Source of the DNA: Lateolabrax maculatus
Lineage: Eukaryota > Chordata > Actinopteri > Acropomatiformes > Lateolabracidae
Direction of reading: 5' to 3'
Assembly: GCA_031216445.1 (NCBI GenBank)
Contig: CM062206.1
Location: 27,865,501 to 27,929,500 of the forward strand
DNA length: 64,000 nucleotides
Shown here: one piece after another, positions 34,001 through 47,674 of the stretch
Layout of the letters: each line of letters starts with the position of its first letter
How positions within the stretch are numbered: the stretch's first letter is position 1
Notes under the pieces: generated by a model
What the model was told of the DNA's origin: nothing
The model's input: only the letters and a program-made list of their open reading frames with translations
Databases searched by the model: none
Position numbers and translations under genes: made by a program

Positions 34001-34575
34001 AATTAATTGTAAATCTAAGGAGCAGGAGTCCAGGCTGAAAAGTCAGTGTCACTGTTTAAGAATATATGGACCTTGTGGACCATAGCTTTAGTTTAATCAT
34101 ACCACATTTATTTTGTTGGTTATATTGTAACAATCCAGTGTGAACACATATTTAAAACCATATTCCCTAGCAAATGCTTTCAACATTAAAAATGAATGTT
34201 TAGAAGAGCATAAATTGCCATGCTGAAGAATGTGTGTGTGTGTCTTTGTAGGGTACAGCGAGAGACGAGGCCCTAGAATGCACTGTCGGTGTGCTGACAG
34301 TTGTCAGTGAAGATAATCCTCATGAGGGTCCAAGTTCAGTAGACCTCCAGCCCATCTCCACTGCCATCATTCTGGAGGGAGGTATCATCATGGATCATAT
34401 AAAAAAACTTGCCTCAGGCAGTTTGTCTGTTATTTGGGCTTACATATGCTTTGCATTTGGATTACCCAAAATGCATGGCAAATACACTCAACTTCATTCA
34501 GACTGTGATGCTTGGACTGGGAAAGAAAACCTCCCACCAAAACTGTTAACTTTGAAGAACAGTCTACTGGGTTAG
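31050..34575 (+). pseudogene. Element pseudogene (unit 5)
   Basis: Has private changes: Asp to Glu in exon 3 (gac to gag, 33753) and a T to A in the following intron near 33811. It lacks the unit 3/4 and unit 6-8 markers. Confidence 0.75.
31077..31808 (+). CDS. Four-finger C2H2 N-terminal ORF (unit 5)
   Basis: Protein identical to unit 1. Short, promoterless unit, 5,867 bp downstream of unit 4. Confidence 0.5.
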   Translation: MQWLCKYCTFCAEKRCFLLKHYRLKHGCHTRISPLPCLYKECLCTFKSFNALKVHLSTWHTQKDLGNVGETAFHCQLCDFVEPCTGADFFTHLRRHLKLKQKVSCPYQGCSFQSNVYSTFNAHKSKEHQDHNKMAFKPEIVSHNVLEVPPPNINIQPEDSAPETDQVEFEVTELNEDVGDLESQLEHNVAAVFLKMSSILNISENALQEVIEQINQIYVLSQPLLHTSVGKILNQHCGDVEDS

Positions 34576-35926
34576 ACCAGTAAAGAGCCATCAGCTGTCA
34601 GATAGCACTTTGTAAATTATGCAGCAGTTAATGTTCTCCTGTTATCAGAGAAAGTTTTATGCTTTCATGCAACTGAGCTGGCTTGTTTATGATCTCAAAA
34701 AAAAAAAAAATTCTATTAAAGTGTACCATGTTATGCTAGTATGCTAATGGTGGAAATAGCGCCACCTTGTGTTGCAAAGAGTTGTTAGATAATGTTGTCA
34801 GAAAGGAACCTAGCAAGGTTGACCTGTTTACATTTGTGTTTTGGGAAAACTTTTAATTATAGTAGTTATAATGTAGTACAAATACAAAACCCAAGGAGTG
34901 ATGTTTTTCTGTGTTGGTTTAAACCTTGGACTGATGCTCGCTTTGGGACACAAAAGCATTTGTTGTACTTTCAGTTTTGATCAGAAATGCAATGATTTTG
35001 CATGCACTGAAGTCCTGTAATTATCAGGTGTTTACCTGTTTAATATTGTGAGACTGTTACATGCATAGAATTAGCTCACAAAAATGTGGTTTTATTTTTG
35101 CCATGTCCATGTCATGTTCTACAGTCAAATCAAACCACAAGTTTGTTGTTTAGCTGCTGTTTTGTACTTGAATGTACAAGAAAGTGATACTTGGGAACAG
35201 AACACTTGAGGCTGAATAATAGATTTAATGCATATTGTTATTACAATAGCCTAACAGACATAGATCACACTATGAGCAATTTTGCAACTAGCTTTAAAAT
35301 ACATTAAATATGACAAGAGGATAGAGAACAGTAATTTTATTGTTTATTGTAAGGTTATTACATGAGTGATAAAACACACATTTTATATTGGAGAATTGGA
35401 ATCAAAAGTAACAATATCGAACATTTATTGTTCAGTCTAGATCTGTCAGTGATGCAATTATTTTTTTAATAAATGTTGTAATGCAGCTGAACAAACCCAG
35501 TGAGTGTTCTTTTAAAGTATATGTTTGTGGTGTTTTTCCCTTTATTAGGTAATAACAGCTAAAATAGATAAGAAATGGGAGAAGGACAAGGACCCATTCA
35601 AGGAAATTGGTTTGTTTAATTTAACTGAACTGAAATGAACTGAAAAAAAATGAGTGAGTAGTAAGTAGTAGGTATCATAATTCTAAGTGGGGTTAAATTT
35701 GTATCAAGCAGTCCACACAAAATGAAAAAATTAAGTTAACACTAAGCATGGCTATTAAGTTACATGAACTTTTTTTTTTTTTTTTTAGTTGTACTACTTG
35801 ATTTGGTACTGCACACTTAAAATAAACAAGCTTTTCTAACTCACTATTCTTAAGATTACTTTGCTTAATTTGCAACGAGTTTGCATACTTTTTTTAAGTA
35901 AGGTCAACTAATTAGATTTTACAGTG

Positions 35927-36480
35927 AGTATACGTACACACGTCTCCCGCAGAGCTATGTTGAAAGTCCCTCAATATTCAGTCGAGTATTGGCTAATGAC
36001 CTGCAACACCTAGACGTGTCCAGTACAGTACTACAATATGTAGATGGTCTCTTGATATGTAGCACCTCCAAAGCTCAATGTGCACAAGACTCAGTCTCAG
36101 CCCTGATGGCTTTAGAAAAGGGGGCTCACAAGGTGAGTAAAAATAAATTACAGTTTTGCCAGACACAGGTTGAATACTTAGGTAGACAACTCTGTGGCAC
36201 TAAATGAGCTATAGTGCCCTCACAAATTGAGGCAGTATCGAAAGCTCCCAAACCACAAACGGTGAGACACATGTCGTCATTTCTGCCATCTCAGCTTTAC
36301 TAGAAGCCATACACCATCCAAAAGTGTTAGCCATCATTAAATGCGTAGCTCATCAAAAAACGAATTCCCTGATAGCTAAAGGCAACAACTTAGCAGATGA
36401 AGCCGCAAAACGCATAGCTACACCCACCTGTATAGGACCACTGCTGGAGATTGTGAACCACTGACAAACTTATATATATA

Positions 36481-36523
<43 letters not shown>

Positions 36524-36806
36524 CTATATATATGTGCTGCTATGTAATAGCAGCACAACATCAGGCAAGTCCATATGCACATTCTGTATGGGCAAAAAGG
36601 GGGGCAAGTATAATCACTGAAGAAGGTCCATCACATGGGCTATGGCGAAGTGCACATGGACGTATTGTCCTCCCAACATCTTTGGTACAGGTTGCTACAC
36701 GTAGTGCGCATGGTCAGGACCATTGCACAAGTGGGGAGGTGTTGAGACGCCTTCAAGCAGTCTGGTGGTCACCATTTTTCCGACCTGCGTTTGTAGCTGA
36801 GACAAT
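35927..36806 (+). mobile_element. ERV pol fragment with RT motif C changed to YVDG (junction 6, short)
   Basis: A to G at 36047 turns the second Asp of YVDD into Gly, a private loss of a catalytic residue on an already dead RT. A 7-bp loss near 36446 (between gctagtagctgg and gctgg) and a His to Arg change (36662) are shared with junctions 7 and 8. The (TA)n tract is the longest of the set. Confidence 0.8.
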
Positions 36807-36926
36807 TTTGCAAGGAAGGTTTTTTTCTGTTGCTCTGGTATTTCAAGTCTGATACTGCATGTTAGTGTTTTTGTTTTTTGTTTCTATTTTGCCGGGCTTG
36901 ATGCTAAAATGATCTTTTCTTTTCAG

Positions 36927-39900
36927 ATTTTTCAAGAAGACAAAAAACTTCCTATGCAGTGGTTGTGTAAGTACTGCACATTTTGTGCTGAAAAGAGGTG
37001 CTTCTTACTTAAGCATTACCGCTTAAAACACGGGTGCCACACTCGAATATCACCACTACCGTGCCTTTATAAGGAGTGCCTGTGCACATTTAAATCTTTC
37101 AATGCACTCAAAGTCCACTTATCAACATGGCACACTCAAAAGGACCTGGGGAACGTGGGTGAAACTGCTTTCCATTGTCAGCTGTGTGACTTTGTGGAGC
37201 CTTGCACTGGAGCTGACTTTTTTACCCATTTACGAAGACATTTGAAGCTGAAGCAAAAGGTTTCCTGTCCATATCAAGGCTGTAGCTTTCAGAGCAATGT
37301 TTATTCAACCTTTAATGCACATAAAAGCAAAGAACATCAAGACCACAATAAGATGGCATTCAAACCTGAAATTGTGTCACATAATGTACTTGAGGTACCT
37401 CCACCTAATATAAATATTCAACCTGAGGATAGTGCCCCTGAAACTGATCAGGTTGAGTTTGAGGTTACTGAGCTCAATGAAGATGTGGGAGACTTGGAGA
37501 GTCAGTTGGAACATAATGTAGCTGCTGTTTTTCTGAAAATGTCATCGATTCTTAACATCTCTGAAAATGCCCTGCAAGAAGTTATAGAGCAGATCAACCA
37601 AATTTATGTGCTTTCACAGCCATTGTTACATACCTCGGTTGGAAAAATACTAAATCAACATTGTGGAGATGTTGAGGACTCTTAAGTGAGTGAGATAGCT
37701 AAAGTATTTACTGAGAATAATGTATTCCTGAAATTCACTTCTACTAGGGGGTCATTGTCAACCACTAGCAAGCGAACATCATACATTTGAAAAGAATTCT
37801 CAGTGGTGACGCCTATTGAGTTTGTCCTAAAAAATGACAGGCAGACAGTTGTGTATATCCCCATACTAAAAATGCTGCAGACATTACTAAACAATGGAGA
37901 AATTTTAGATAAGGCCATGTCATCTGAGACAAATTTGTCACAAGGATACAGATCTCACAGGGATGGTTACCGGTTTAAAGACAATTCTCTCTTGACAGAG
38001 GAAGAATTCAGGATTGCTCTTTTCTTGTACATAGATGATTTTGAGGTGGCTAAGCCCTTGGGAACCTCCAGAAAGAAACACAAGCTGCCATCTACTGGGT
38101 ACTTGGAAATCTACACCCTAAATATCGCTCCTCTCTTCATTCCATTCAGCTTGCTCTACTCATCATCGCTGAAGATGATATCAGGAAGTTGACTTTAAAT
38201 GAGAGACCACAGTCTATTGAAGAATTAAAAGTGCAACTGGTAGATAAACTGTCACTGCAGTATGACTTTAAACTGCAGTATGAAGATCAAGACTTCCATA
38301 ATGCCCTCTGCAATTTGACTGAAATAACTGATTTACCTGAAAGAGCTACGCTCAAAATCATCCCTCTTGTGACTCTCCATTTAACCGCATTGTCATCACC
38401 CACCACAACATCAGACACTGAGTGCAGCACAGCAGACACTGAGATCCTGTCGACATGAAGAGCATCACCATCGCTAAGACAACAGTGGCCAGATTTCTTT
38501 GACATACCCAATTTCTCAGTTGATGTTGACTATAGACTCAGACAGGCAGATCTTGCCTTTATGAAGGATGGAACACGTATGACTCTACCACGAGATATGA
38601 AGCATGACATACTAGAAAAGCTTGCTGAGACGATGTACAGTTTCAAGGCTTACCCTAAAGATGATGACTTCAGCAGTGTTGCAAAAGCACTAATTAGCAA
38701 ACACCCCTGCCTCACTGAGCCTGGACCACACAGATGGTATGGCTGGAAAAACAGCCTTAAATTATCGCACAAAGCTTCAAAAAGCTGGATGTGAGGATGT
38801 AGCAATCAATGGAGGCAAAAGAAGTAAAGGCAACCCAGAAGGAGAATCCTCAAGCAAGAATATCAAACGGCCAAAAAGAGGTGAAGCAAACTACCTACCT
38901 AACTTACCTGAAGGACATGATGAAACAAGCCTTGAAAATGCCAGAAAGGTTCTCGTGGAAGAAATGAAGAAGAAACAACCCAATGGCACTCTCATCTCAC
39001 AAATGATGGACCAATCATTCCCACTACGCAGACAAGAAATTGTAGAAAAGGAACCTGCTGTACAGAACATTGTTGAACGATGGCCAGCACTCTTCACAGA
39101 CAGGTAAACTATTTTTGTTCTCAACCAATAAAATAATGCCTATCAAAAAGAAATTCAAGGTGTGTGGCTAGAAATCCAAACACACTTGTTGGAATGTTAA
39201 CACTTCTGCCATCTCTCCATCCCTACCCACCCCTCTCTCTACTTTTCAGGTGTTTGCTGAGTTCAACAGAATCGCAAGTAAGAATCTTGAGGGAGACTTC
39301 TTTGAGGCTCTGGACCAGTATACCCCACGTTTCATTGAACTTTTCAAAACAAGAAGGGGAACTGTTGGCCAGAAGCTCAGTGAGCTGATGCAGCACATGA
39401 GCTGGATGGTAAGTAGGTTAATTTTGCTTTTGATCTGTGTGATAGTTCATCAATCAAGTTCTAAATGAGATGATCCAGCCCAACCTATTCTATTTCCTGT
39501 CTGACTTGTGCTTGTGCCTTGCAAATTACTCTGTTAACTGGTCTTTTCTCTCTCTGTGTATCATTAGACACCAGACGTGACAGTACTTCGCTCTGTTGTC
39601 CTCAAAGGCATTCCTATTTTACTTGGTGACGACTCCAGTGAATTCTTCAAGACATGCTCTGTAAGTACTTGCACATAAGAAAAAGTTTGGTCTGCATTAA
39701 AATAGAACTATATCTGTGCTGACATAGAAGATGTAATTTTATCTGCACAATATACAATATACATTTTGTACAGTGATTGATGTATTTTGTATGGCAATTC
39801 CTCCACAGCTAATCTGAGAGGTATTTAAACAGCCAGTAAATAAAAATGAAATTTGCCACATAAACGTTGTACACATTAATTAATTGTAAATCTAAGGAGC

Positions 39901-40452
39901 AGGAGTCCAGGCTGAAAAGTCAGTGTCACTGTTTAAGAATATATGGACCTTGTGGACCATAGCTTTAGTTTAATCATACCACATTTATTTTGTTGGTTAT
40001 ATTGTAACAATCCAGTGTGAACACATATTTAAAACCATATTCCCTAGCAAATGCTTTCAACATTAAAAATGAATGTTTAGAAGAGCATAAATTGCCATGC
40101 TGAAGAATGTGTGTGTGTGTCTTTGTAGGGTACAGCGAGAGACGAGGCCCTAGAATGCACTGTCGGTGTGCTGACAGTTGTCAGTGAAGATAATCCTCAT
40201 GAGGGTCCAAGTTCAGTAGACCTCCAGCCCATCTCCACTGCCATCATTCTGGAGGGAGGTATCATCATGGATCATATAAAAAAACTTGCCTCAGGCAGTT
40301 TGTCTGTTATTTGGGCTTACATATGCTTTGCATTTGGATTACCCAAAATGCATGGCAAATACACTCAACTTCATTCAGACTGTGATGCTTGGACTGGGAA
40401 AGAAAACCTCCCACCAAAACTGTTAACTTTGAAGAACAGTCTACTGGGTTAG
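36927..40452 (+). pseudogene. Element pseudogene with extra nonsense codon (unit 6)
   Basis: The shared breaks plus gga to tga at 38456-38458, within the linker after the PB1-like block. This cuts the PB1-frame remnant from about 200 to 89 codons. The same change occurs in units 7 and 8 only. Confidence 0.75.
36954..37685 (+). CDS. Four-finger C2H2 N-terminal ORF (unit 6)
   Basis: Protein identical to unit 1, although the downstream remnant in this unit has gained a further stop. Confidence 0.5.
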   Translation: MQWLCKYCTFCAEKRCFLLKHYRLKHGCHTRISPLPCLYKECLCTFKSFNALKVHLSTWHTQKDLGNVGETAFHCQLCDFVEPCTGADFFTHLRRHLKLKQKVSCPYQGCSFQSNVYSTFNAHKSKEHQDHNKMAFKPEIVSHNVLEVPPPNINIQPEDSAPETDQVEFEVTELNEDVGDLESQLEHNVAAVFLKMSSILNISENALQEVIEQINQIYVLSQPLLHTSVGKILNQHCGDVEDS

Positions 40453-41803
40453 ACCAGTAAAGAGCCATCAGCTGTCAGATAGCACTTTGTAAATTATGCA
40501 GCAGTTAATGTTCTCCTGTTATCAGAGAAAGTTTTATGCTTTCATGCAACTGAGCTGGCTTGTTTATGATCTCAAAAAAAAAAAAAATTCTATTAAAGTG
40601 TACCATGTTATGCTAGTATGCTAATGGTGGAAATAGCGCCACCTTGTGTTGCAAAGAGTTGTTAGATAATGTTGTCAGAAAGGAACCTAGCAAGGTTGAC
40701 CTGTTTACATTTGTGTTTTGGGAAAACTTTTAATTATAGTAGTTATAATGTAGTACAAATACAAAACCCAAGGAGTGATGTTTTTCTGTGTTGGTTTAAA
40801 CCTTGGACTGATGCTCGCTTTGGGACACAAAAGCATTTGTTGTACTTTCAGTTTTGATCAGAAATGCAATGATTTTGCATGCACTGAAGTCCTGTAATTA
40901 TCAGGTGTTTACCTGTTTAATATTGTGAGACTGTTACATGCATAGAATTAGCTCACAAAAATGTGGTTTTATTTTTGCCATGTCCATGTCATGTTCTACA
41001 GTCAAATCAAACCACAAGTTTGTTGTTTAGCTGCTGTTTTGTACTTGAATGTACAAGAAAGTGATACTTGGGAACAGAACACTTGAGGCTGAATAATAGA
41101 TTTAATGCATATTGTTATTACAATAGCCTAACAGACATAGATCACACTATGAGCAATTTTGCAACTAGCTTTAAAATACATTAAATATGACAAGAGGATA
41201 GAGAACAGTAATTTTACTGTTTATTGTAAGGTTATTACATGAGTGATAAAACACACATTTTATATTGGAGAATTGGAATCAAAAGTAACAATATCGAACA
41301 TTTATTGTTCAGTCTAGATCTGTCAGTGATGCAATTATTTTTTTAATAAATGTTGTAATGCAGCTGAACAAACCCAGTGAGTGTTCTTTTAAAGTATATG
41401 TTTGTGGTGTTTTTCCCTTTATTAGGTAATAACAGCTAAAATAGATAAGAAATGGGAGAAGGACAAGGACCCATTCAAGGAAATTGGTTTGTTTAATTTA
41501 ACTGAACTGAAATGAACTGAAAAAAAATGAGTGAGTAGTAAGTAGTAGGTATCATAATTCTAAGTGGGGTTAAATTTGTATCAAGCAGTCCACACAAAAT
41601 GAAAAAATTAAGTTAACACTAAGCATGGCTATTAAGTTACATGAACTTTTTTTTTTTTTTTTTAGTTGTACTACTTGATTTGGTACTGCACACTTAAAAT
41701 AAACAAGCTTTTCTAACTCACTATTCTTAAGATTACTTTGCTTAATTTGCAACGAGTTTGCATACTTTTTTTAAGTAAGGTCAACTAATTAGATTTTACA
41801 GTG

Positions 41804-42357
41804 AGTATACGTACACACGTCTCCCGCAGAGCTATGTTGAAAGTCCCTCAATATTCAGTCGAGTATTGGCTAATGACCTGCAACACCTAGACGTGTCCAG
41901 TACAGTACTACAATATGTAGATGATCTCTTGATATGTAGCACCTCCAAAGCTCAATGTGCACAAGACTCAGTCTCAGCCCTGATGGCTTTAGAAAAGGGG
42001 GCTCACAAGGTGAGTAAAAATAAATTACAGTTTTGCCAGACACAGGTTGAATACTTAGGTAGACAACTCTGTGGCACTAAATGAGCTATAGTGCCCTCAC
42101 AAATTGAGGCAGTATCGAAAGCTCCCAAACCACAAACGGTGAGACACATGTCGTCATTTCTGCCATCTCAGCTTTACTAGAAGCCATACACCATCCAAAA
42201 GTGTTAGCCATCATTAAATGCGTAGCTCATCAAAAAACGAATTCCCTGATAGCTAAAGGCAACAACTTAGCAGATGAAGCCGCAAAACGCATAGCTACAC
42301 CCACCTGTATAGGACCACTGCTGGAGATTGTGAACCACTGACAAACTTATATATATA

Positions 42358-42394
<37 letters not shown>

Positions 42395-42677
42395 CTATAT
42401 ATATGTGCTGCTATGTAATAGCAGCACAACATCAGGCAAGTCCATATGCACATTCTGTATGGGCAAAAAGGGGGGCAAGTATAATCACTGAAGAAGGTCC
42501 ATCACATGGGCTATGGCGAAGTGCACATGGACGTATTGTCCTCCCAACATCTTTGGTACAGGTTGCTACACGTAGTGCGCATGGTCAGGACCATTGCACA
42601 AGTGGGGAGGTGTTGAGACGCCTTCAAGCAGTCTGGTGGTCACCATTTTTCCGACCTGCGTTTGTAGCTGAGACAAT
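41804..42677 (+). mobile_element. ERV pol fragment (junction 7, short)
   Basis: YVDD is intact. It carries the 7-bp deletion and the His to Arg change shared with junctions 6 and 8. Confidence 0.8.
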
Positions 42678-42797
42678 TTTGCAAGGAAGGTTTTTTTCTG
42701 TTGCTCTGGTATTTCAAGTCTGATACTGCATGTTAGTGTTTTTGTTTTTTGTTTCTATTTTGCCGGGCTTGATGCTAAAATGATCTTTTCTTTTCAG

Positions 42798-45700
42798 ATT
42801 TTTCAAGAAGACAAAAAACTTCCTATGCAGTGGTTGTGTAAGTACTGCACATTTTGTGCTGAAAAGAGGTGCTTCTTACTTAAGCATTACCGCTTAAAAC
42901 ACGGGTGCCACACTCGAATATCACCACTACCGTGCCTTTATAAGGAGTGCCTGTGCACATTTAAATCTTTCAATGCACTCAAAGTCCACTTATCAACATG
43001 GCACACTCAAAAGGACCTGGGGAACGTGGGTGAAACTGCTTTCCATTGTCAGCTGTGTGACTTTGTGGAGCCTTGCACTGGAGCTGACTTTTTTACCCAT
43101 TTACAAAGACATTTGAAGCTGAAGCAAAAGGTTTCCTGTCCATATCAAGGCTGTAGCTTTCAGAGCAATGTTTATTCAACCTTTAATGCACATAAAAGCA
43201 AAGAACATCAAGACCACAATAAGATGGCATTCAAACCTGAAATTGTGTCACATAATGTACTTGAGGTACCTCCACCTAATATAAATATTCAACCTGAGGA
43301 TAGTGCCCCTGAAACTGATCAGGTTGAGTTTGAGGTTACTGAGCTCAATGAAGATGTGGGAGACTTGGAGAGTCAGTTGGAACATAATGTAGCTGCTGTT
43401 TTTCTGAAAATGTCATCGATTCTTAACATCTCTGAAAATGCCCTGCAAGAAGTTATAGAGCAGATCAACCAAATTTATGTGCTTTCACAGCCATTGTTAC
43501 ATACCTCGGTTGGAAAAATACTAAATCAACATTGTGGAGATGTTGAGGACTCTTAAGTGAGTGAGATAGCTAAAGTATTTACTGAGAATAATGTATTCCT
43601 GAAATTCACTTCTACTAGGGGGTCATTGTCAACCACTAGCAAGCGAACATCATACATTTGAAAAGAATTCTCAGTGGTGACGCCTATTGAGTTTGTCCTA
43701 AAAAATGACAGGCAGACAGTTGTGTATATCCCCATACTAAAAATGCTGCAGACATTACTAAACAATGGAGAAATTTTAGATAAGGCCATGTCATCTGAGA
43801 CAAATTTGTCACAAGGATACAGATCTCACAGGGATGGTTACCGGTTTAAAGACAATTCTCTCTTGACAGAGGAAGAATTCAGGATTGCTCTTTTCTTGTA
43901 CATAGATGATTTTGAGGTGGCTAAGCCCTTGGGAACCTCCAGAAAGAAACACAAGCTGCCATCTACTGGGTACTTGGAAATCTACACCCTAAATATCGCT
44001 CCTCTCTTCATTCCATTCAGCTTGCTCTACTCATCATCGCTGAAGATGATATCAGGAAGTTGACTTTAAATGAGAGACCACAGTCTATTGAAGAATTAAA
44101 AGTGCAACTGGTAGATAAACTGTCACTGCAGTATGACTTTAAACTGCAGTATGAAGATCAAGACTTCCATAATGCCCTCTGCAATTTGACTGAAATAACT
44201 GATTTACCTGAAAGAGCTACGCTCAAAATCATCCCTCTTGTGACTCTCCATTTAACCGCATTGTCATCACCCACCACAACATCAGACACTGAGTGCAGCA
44301 CAGCAGACACTGAGATCCTGTCGACATGAAGAGCATCACCATCGCTAAGACAACAGTGGCCAGATTTCTTTGACATACCCAATTTCTCAGTTGATGTTGA
44401 CTATAGACTCAGACAGGCAGATCTTGCCTTTATGAAGGATGGAACACGTATGACTCTACCACGAGATATGAAGCATGACATACTAGAAAAGCTTGCTGAG
44501 ACGATGTACAGTTTCAAGGCTTACCCTAAAGATGATGACTTCAGCAGTGTTGCAAAAGCACTAATTAGCAAACACCCCTGCCTCACTGAGCCTGGACCAC
44601 ACAGATGGTATGGCTGGAAAAACAGCCTTAAATTATCGCACAAAGCTTCAAAAAGCTGGATGTGAGGATGTAGCAATCAATGGAGGCAAAAGAAGTAAAG
44701 GCAACCCAGAAGGAGAATCCTCAAGCAAGAATATCAAACGGCCAAAAAGAGGTGAAGCAAACTACCTACCTAACTTACCTGAAGGACATGATGAAACAAG
44801 CCTTGAAAATGCCAGAAAGGTTCTCGTGGAAGAAATGAAGAAGAAACAACCCAATGGCACTCTCATCTCACAAATGATGGACCAATCATTCCCACTACGC
44901 AGACAAGAAATTGTAGAAAAGGAACCTGCTGTACAGAACATTGTTGAACGATGGCCAGCACTCTTCACAGACAGGTAAACTATTTTTGTTCTCAACCAAT
45001 AAAATAATGCCTATCAAAAAGAAATTCAAGGTGTGTGGCTAGAAATCCAAACACACTTGTTGGAATGTTAACACTTCTGCCATCTCTCCATCCCTACCCA
45101 CCCCTCTCTCTACTTTTCAGGTGTTTGCTGAGTTCAACAGAATCGCAAGTAAGAATCTTGAGGGAGACTTCTTTGAGGCTCTGGACCAGTATACCCCACG
45201 TTTCACTGAACTTTTCAAAACAAGAAGGGGAACTGTTGGCCAGAAGCTCAGTGAGCTGATGCAGCACATGAGCTGGATGGTAAGTAGGTTAATTTTGCTT
45301 TTGATCTGTGTGATAGTTCATCAATCAAGTTCTAAATGAGATGATCCAGCCCAACCTATTCTATTTCCTGTCTGACTTGTGCTTGTGCCTTGCAAATTAC
45401 TCTGTTAACTGGTCTTTTCTCTCTCTGTGTATCATTAGACACCAGACGTGACAGTACTTCGCTCTGTTGTCCTCAAAGGCATTCCTATTTTACTTGGTGA
45501 CGACTCCAGTGAATTCTTCAAGACATGCTCTGTAAGTACTTGCACATAAGAAAAAGTTTGGTCTGCATTAAAATAGAACTATATCTGTGCTGACATAGAA
45601 GATGTAATTTTATCTGCACAATATACAATATACATTTTGTACAGTGATTGATGTATTTTGTATGGCAATTCCTCCACAGCTAATCTGAGAGGTATTTAAA

Positions 45701-46323
45701 CAGCCAGTAAATAAAAATGAAATTTGCCACATAAACGTTGTACACATTAATTAATTGTAAATCTAAGGAGCAGGAGTCCAGGCTGAAAAGTCAGTGTCAC
45801 TGTTTAAGAATATATGGACCTTGTGGACCATAGCTTTAGTTTAATCATACCACATTTATTTTGTTGGTTATATTGTAACAATCCAGTGTGAACACATATT
45901 TAAAACCATATTCCCTAGCAAATGCTTTCAACATTAAAAATGAATGTTTAGAAGAGCATAAATTGCCATGCTGAAGAATGTGTGTGTGTGTCTTTGTAGG
46001 GTACAGCGAGAGACGAGGCCCTAGAATGCACTGTCGGTGTGCTGACAGTTGTCAGTGAAGATAATCCTCATGAGGGTCCAAGTTCAGTAGACCTCCAGCC
46101 CATCTCCACTGCCATCATTCTGGAGGGAGGTATCATCATGGATCATATAAAAAAACTTGCCTCAGGCAGTTTGTCTGTTATTTGGGCTTACATATGCTTT
46201 GCATTTGGATTACCCAAAATGCATGGCAAATACACTCAACTTCATTCAGACTGTGATGCTTGGACTGGGAAAGAAAACCTCCCACCAAAACTGTTAACTT
46301 TGAAGAACAGTCTACTGGGTTAG
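42798..46323 (+). pseudogene. Element pseudogene with extra nonsense codon (unit 7)
   Basis: Carries the unit 6-8 stop at 44327-44329 and a private Ile to Thr change in exon 2 (45205). Confidence 0.75.
42825..43556 (+). CDS. Four-finger C2H2 N-terminal ORF (unit 7)
   Basis: Differs from unit 1 by Arg94 to Gln (cga to caa, 43105), between the two zinc-binding histidines of finger 3. The histidine ligands themselves are kept. Confidence 0.5.
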   Translation: MQWLCKYCTFCAEKRCFLLKHYRLKHGCHTRISPLPCLYKECLCTFKSFNALKVHLSTWHTQKDLGNVGETAFHCQLCDFVEPCTGADFFTHLQRHLKLKQKVSCPYQGCSFQSNVYSTFNAHKSKEHQDHNKMAFKPEIVSHNVLEVPPPNINIQPEDSAPETDQVEFEVTELNEDVGDLESQLEHNVAAVFLKMSSILNISENALQEVIEQINQIYVLSQPLLHTSVGKILNQHCGDVEDS

Positions 46324-47674
46324 ACCAGTAAAGAGCCATCAGCTGTCAGATAGCACTTTGTAAATTATGCAGCAGTTAATGTTCTCCTGTTATCAGAGAA
46401 AGTTTTATGCTTTCATGCAACTGAGCTGGCTTGTTTATGATCTCAAAAAAAAAAAAAATTCTATTAAAGTGTACCATGTTATGCTAGTATGCTAATGGTG
46501 GAAATAGCGCCACCTTGTGTTGCAAAGAGTTGTTAGATAATGTTGTCAGAAAGGAACCTAGCAAGGTTGACCTGTTTACATTTGTGTTTTGGGAAAACTT
46601 TTAATTATAGTAGTTATAATGTAGTACAAATACAAAACCCAAGGAGTGATGTTTTTCTGTGTTGGTTTAAACCTTGGACTGATGCTCGCTTTGGGACACA
46701 AAAGCATTTGTTGTACTTTCAGTTTTGATCAGAAATGCAATGATTTTGCATGCACTGAAGTCCTGTAATTATCAGGTGTTTACCTGTTTAATATTGTGAG
46801 ACTGTTACATGCATAGAATTAGCTCACAAAAATGTGGTTTTATTTTTGCCATGTCCATGTCATGTTCTACAGTCAAATCAAACCACAAGTTTGTTGTTTA
46901 GCTGCTGTTTTGTACTTGAATGTACAAGAAAGTGATACTTGGGAACAGAACACTTGAGGCTGAATAATAGATTTAATGCATATTGTTATTACAATAGCCT
47001 AACAGACATAGATCACACTATGAGCAATTTTGCAACTAGCTTTAAAATACATTAAATATGACAAGAGGATAGAGAACAGTAATTTTACTGTTTATTGTAA
47101 GGTTATTACATGAGTGATAAAACACACATTTTATATTGGAGAATTGGAATCAAAAGTAACAATATCGAACATTTATTGTTCAGTCTAGATCTGTCAGTGA
47201 TGCAATTATTTTTTTAATAAATGTTGTAATGCAGCTGAACAAACCCAGTGAGTGTTCTTTTAAAGTATATGTTTGTGGTGTTTTTCCCTTTATTAGGTAA
47301 TAACAGCTAAAATAGATAAGAAATGGGAGAAGGACAAGGACCCATTCAAGGAAATTGGTTTGTTTAATTTAACTGAACTGAAATGAACTGAAAAAAAATG
47401 AGTGAGTAGTAAGTAGTAGGTATCATAATTCTAAGTGGGGTTAAATTTGTATCAAGCAGTCCACACAAAATGAAAAAATTAAGTTAACACTAAGCATGGC
47501 TATTAAGTTACATGAACTTTTTTTTTTTTTTTTTAGTTGTACTACTTGATTTGGTACTGCACACTTAAAATAAACAAGCTTTTCTAACTCACTATTCTTA
47601 AGATTACTTTGCTTAATTTGCAACGAGTTTGCATACTTTTTTTAAGTAAGGTCAACTAATTAGATTTTACAGTG

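Larger units (their letters stand above)
30930..35926 (+). mobile_element. 5'-truncated CACTA-like element (unit 5)
   Basis: Starts at the shared deletion junction and ends at terminus 35918-35926. Its tail has the gcaactagc type but retains ttattg near 35338, an intermediate haplotype. Confidence 0.8.
36807..41803 (+). mobile_element. 5'-truncated CACTA-like element (unit 6)
   Basis: Shared deletion junction to terminus 41795-41803. First of three consecutive units with the extra nonsense codon. Confidence 0.8.
42678..47674 (+). mobile_element. 5'-truncated CACTA-like element (unit 7)
   Basis: Shared deletion junction to terminus 47666-47674. Nearly identical to unit 8. Confidence 0.8.
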
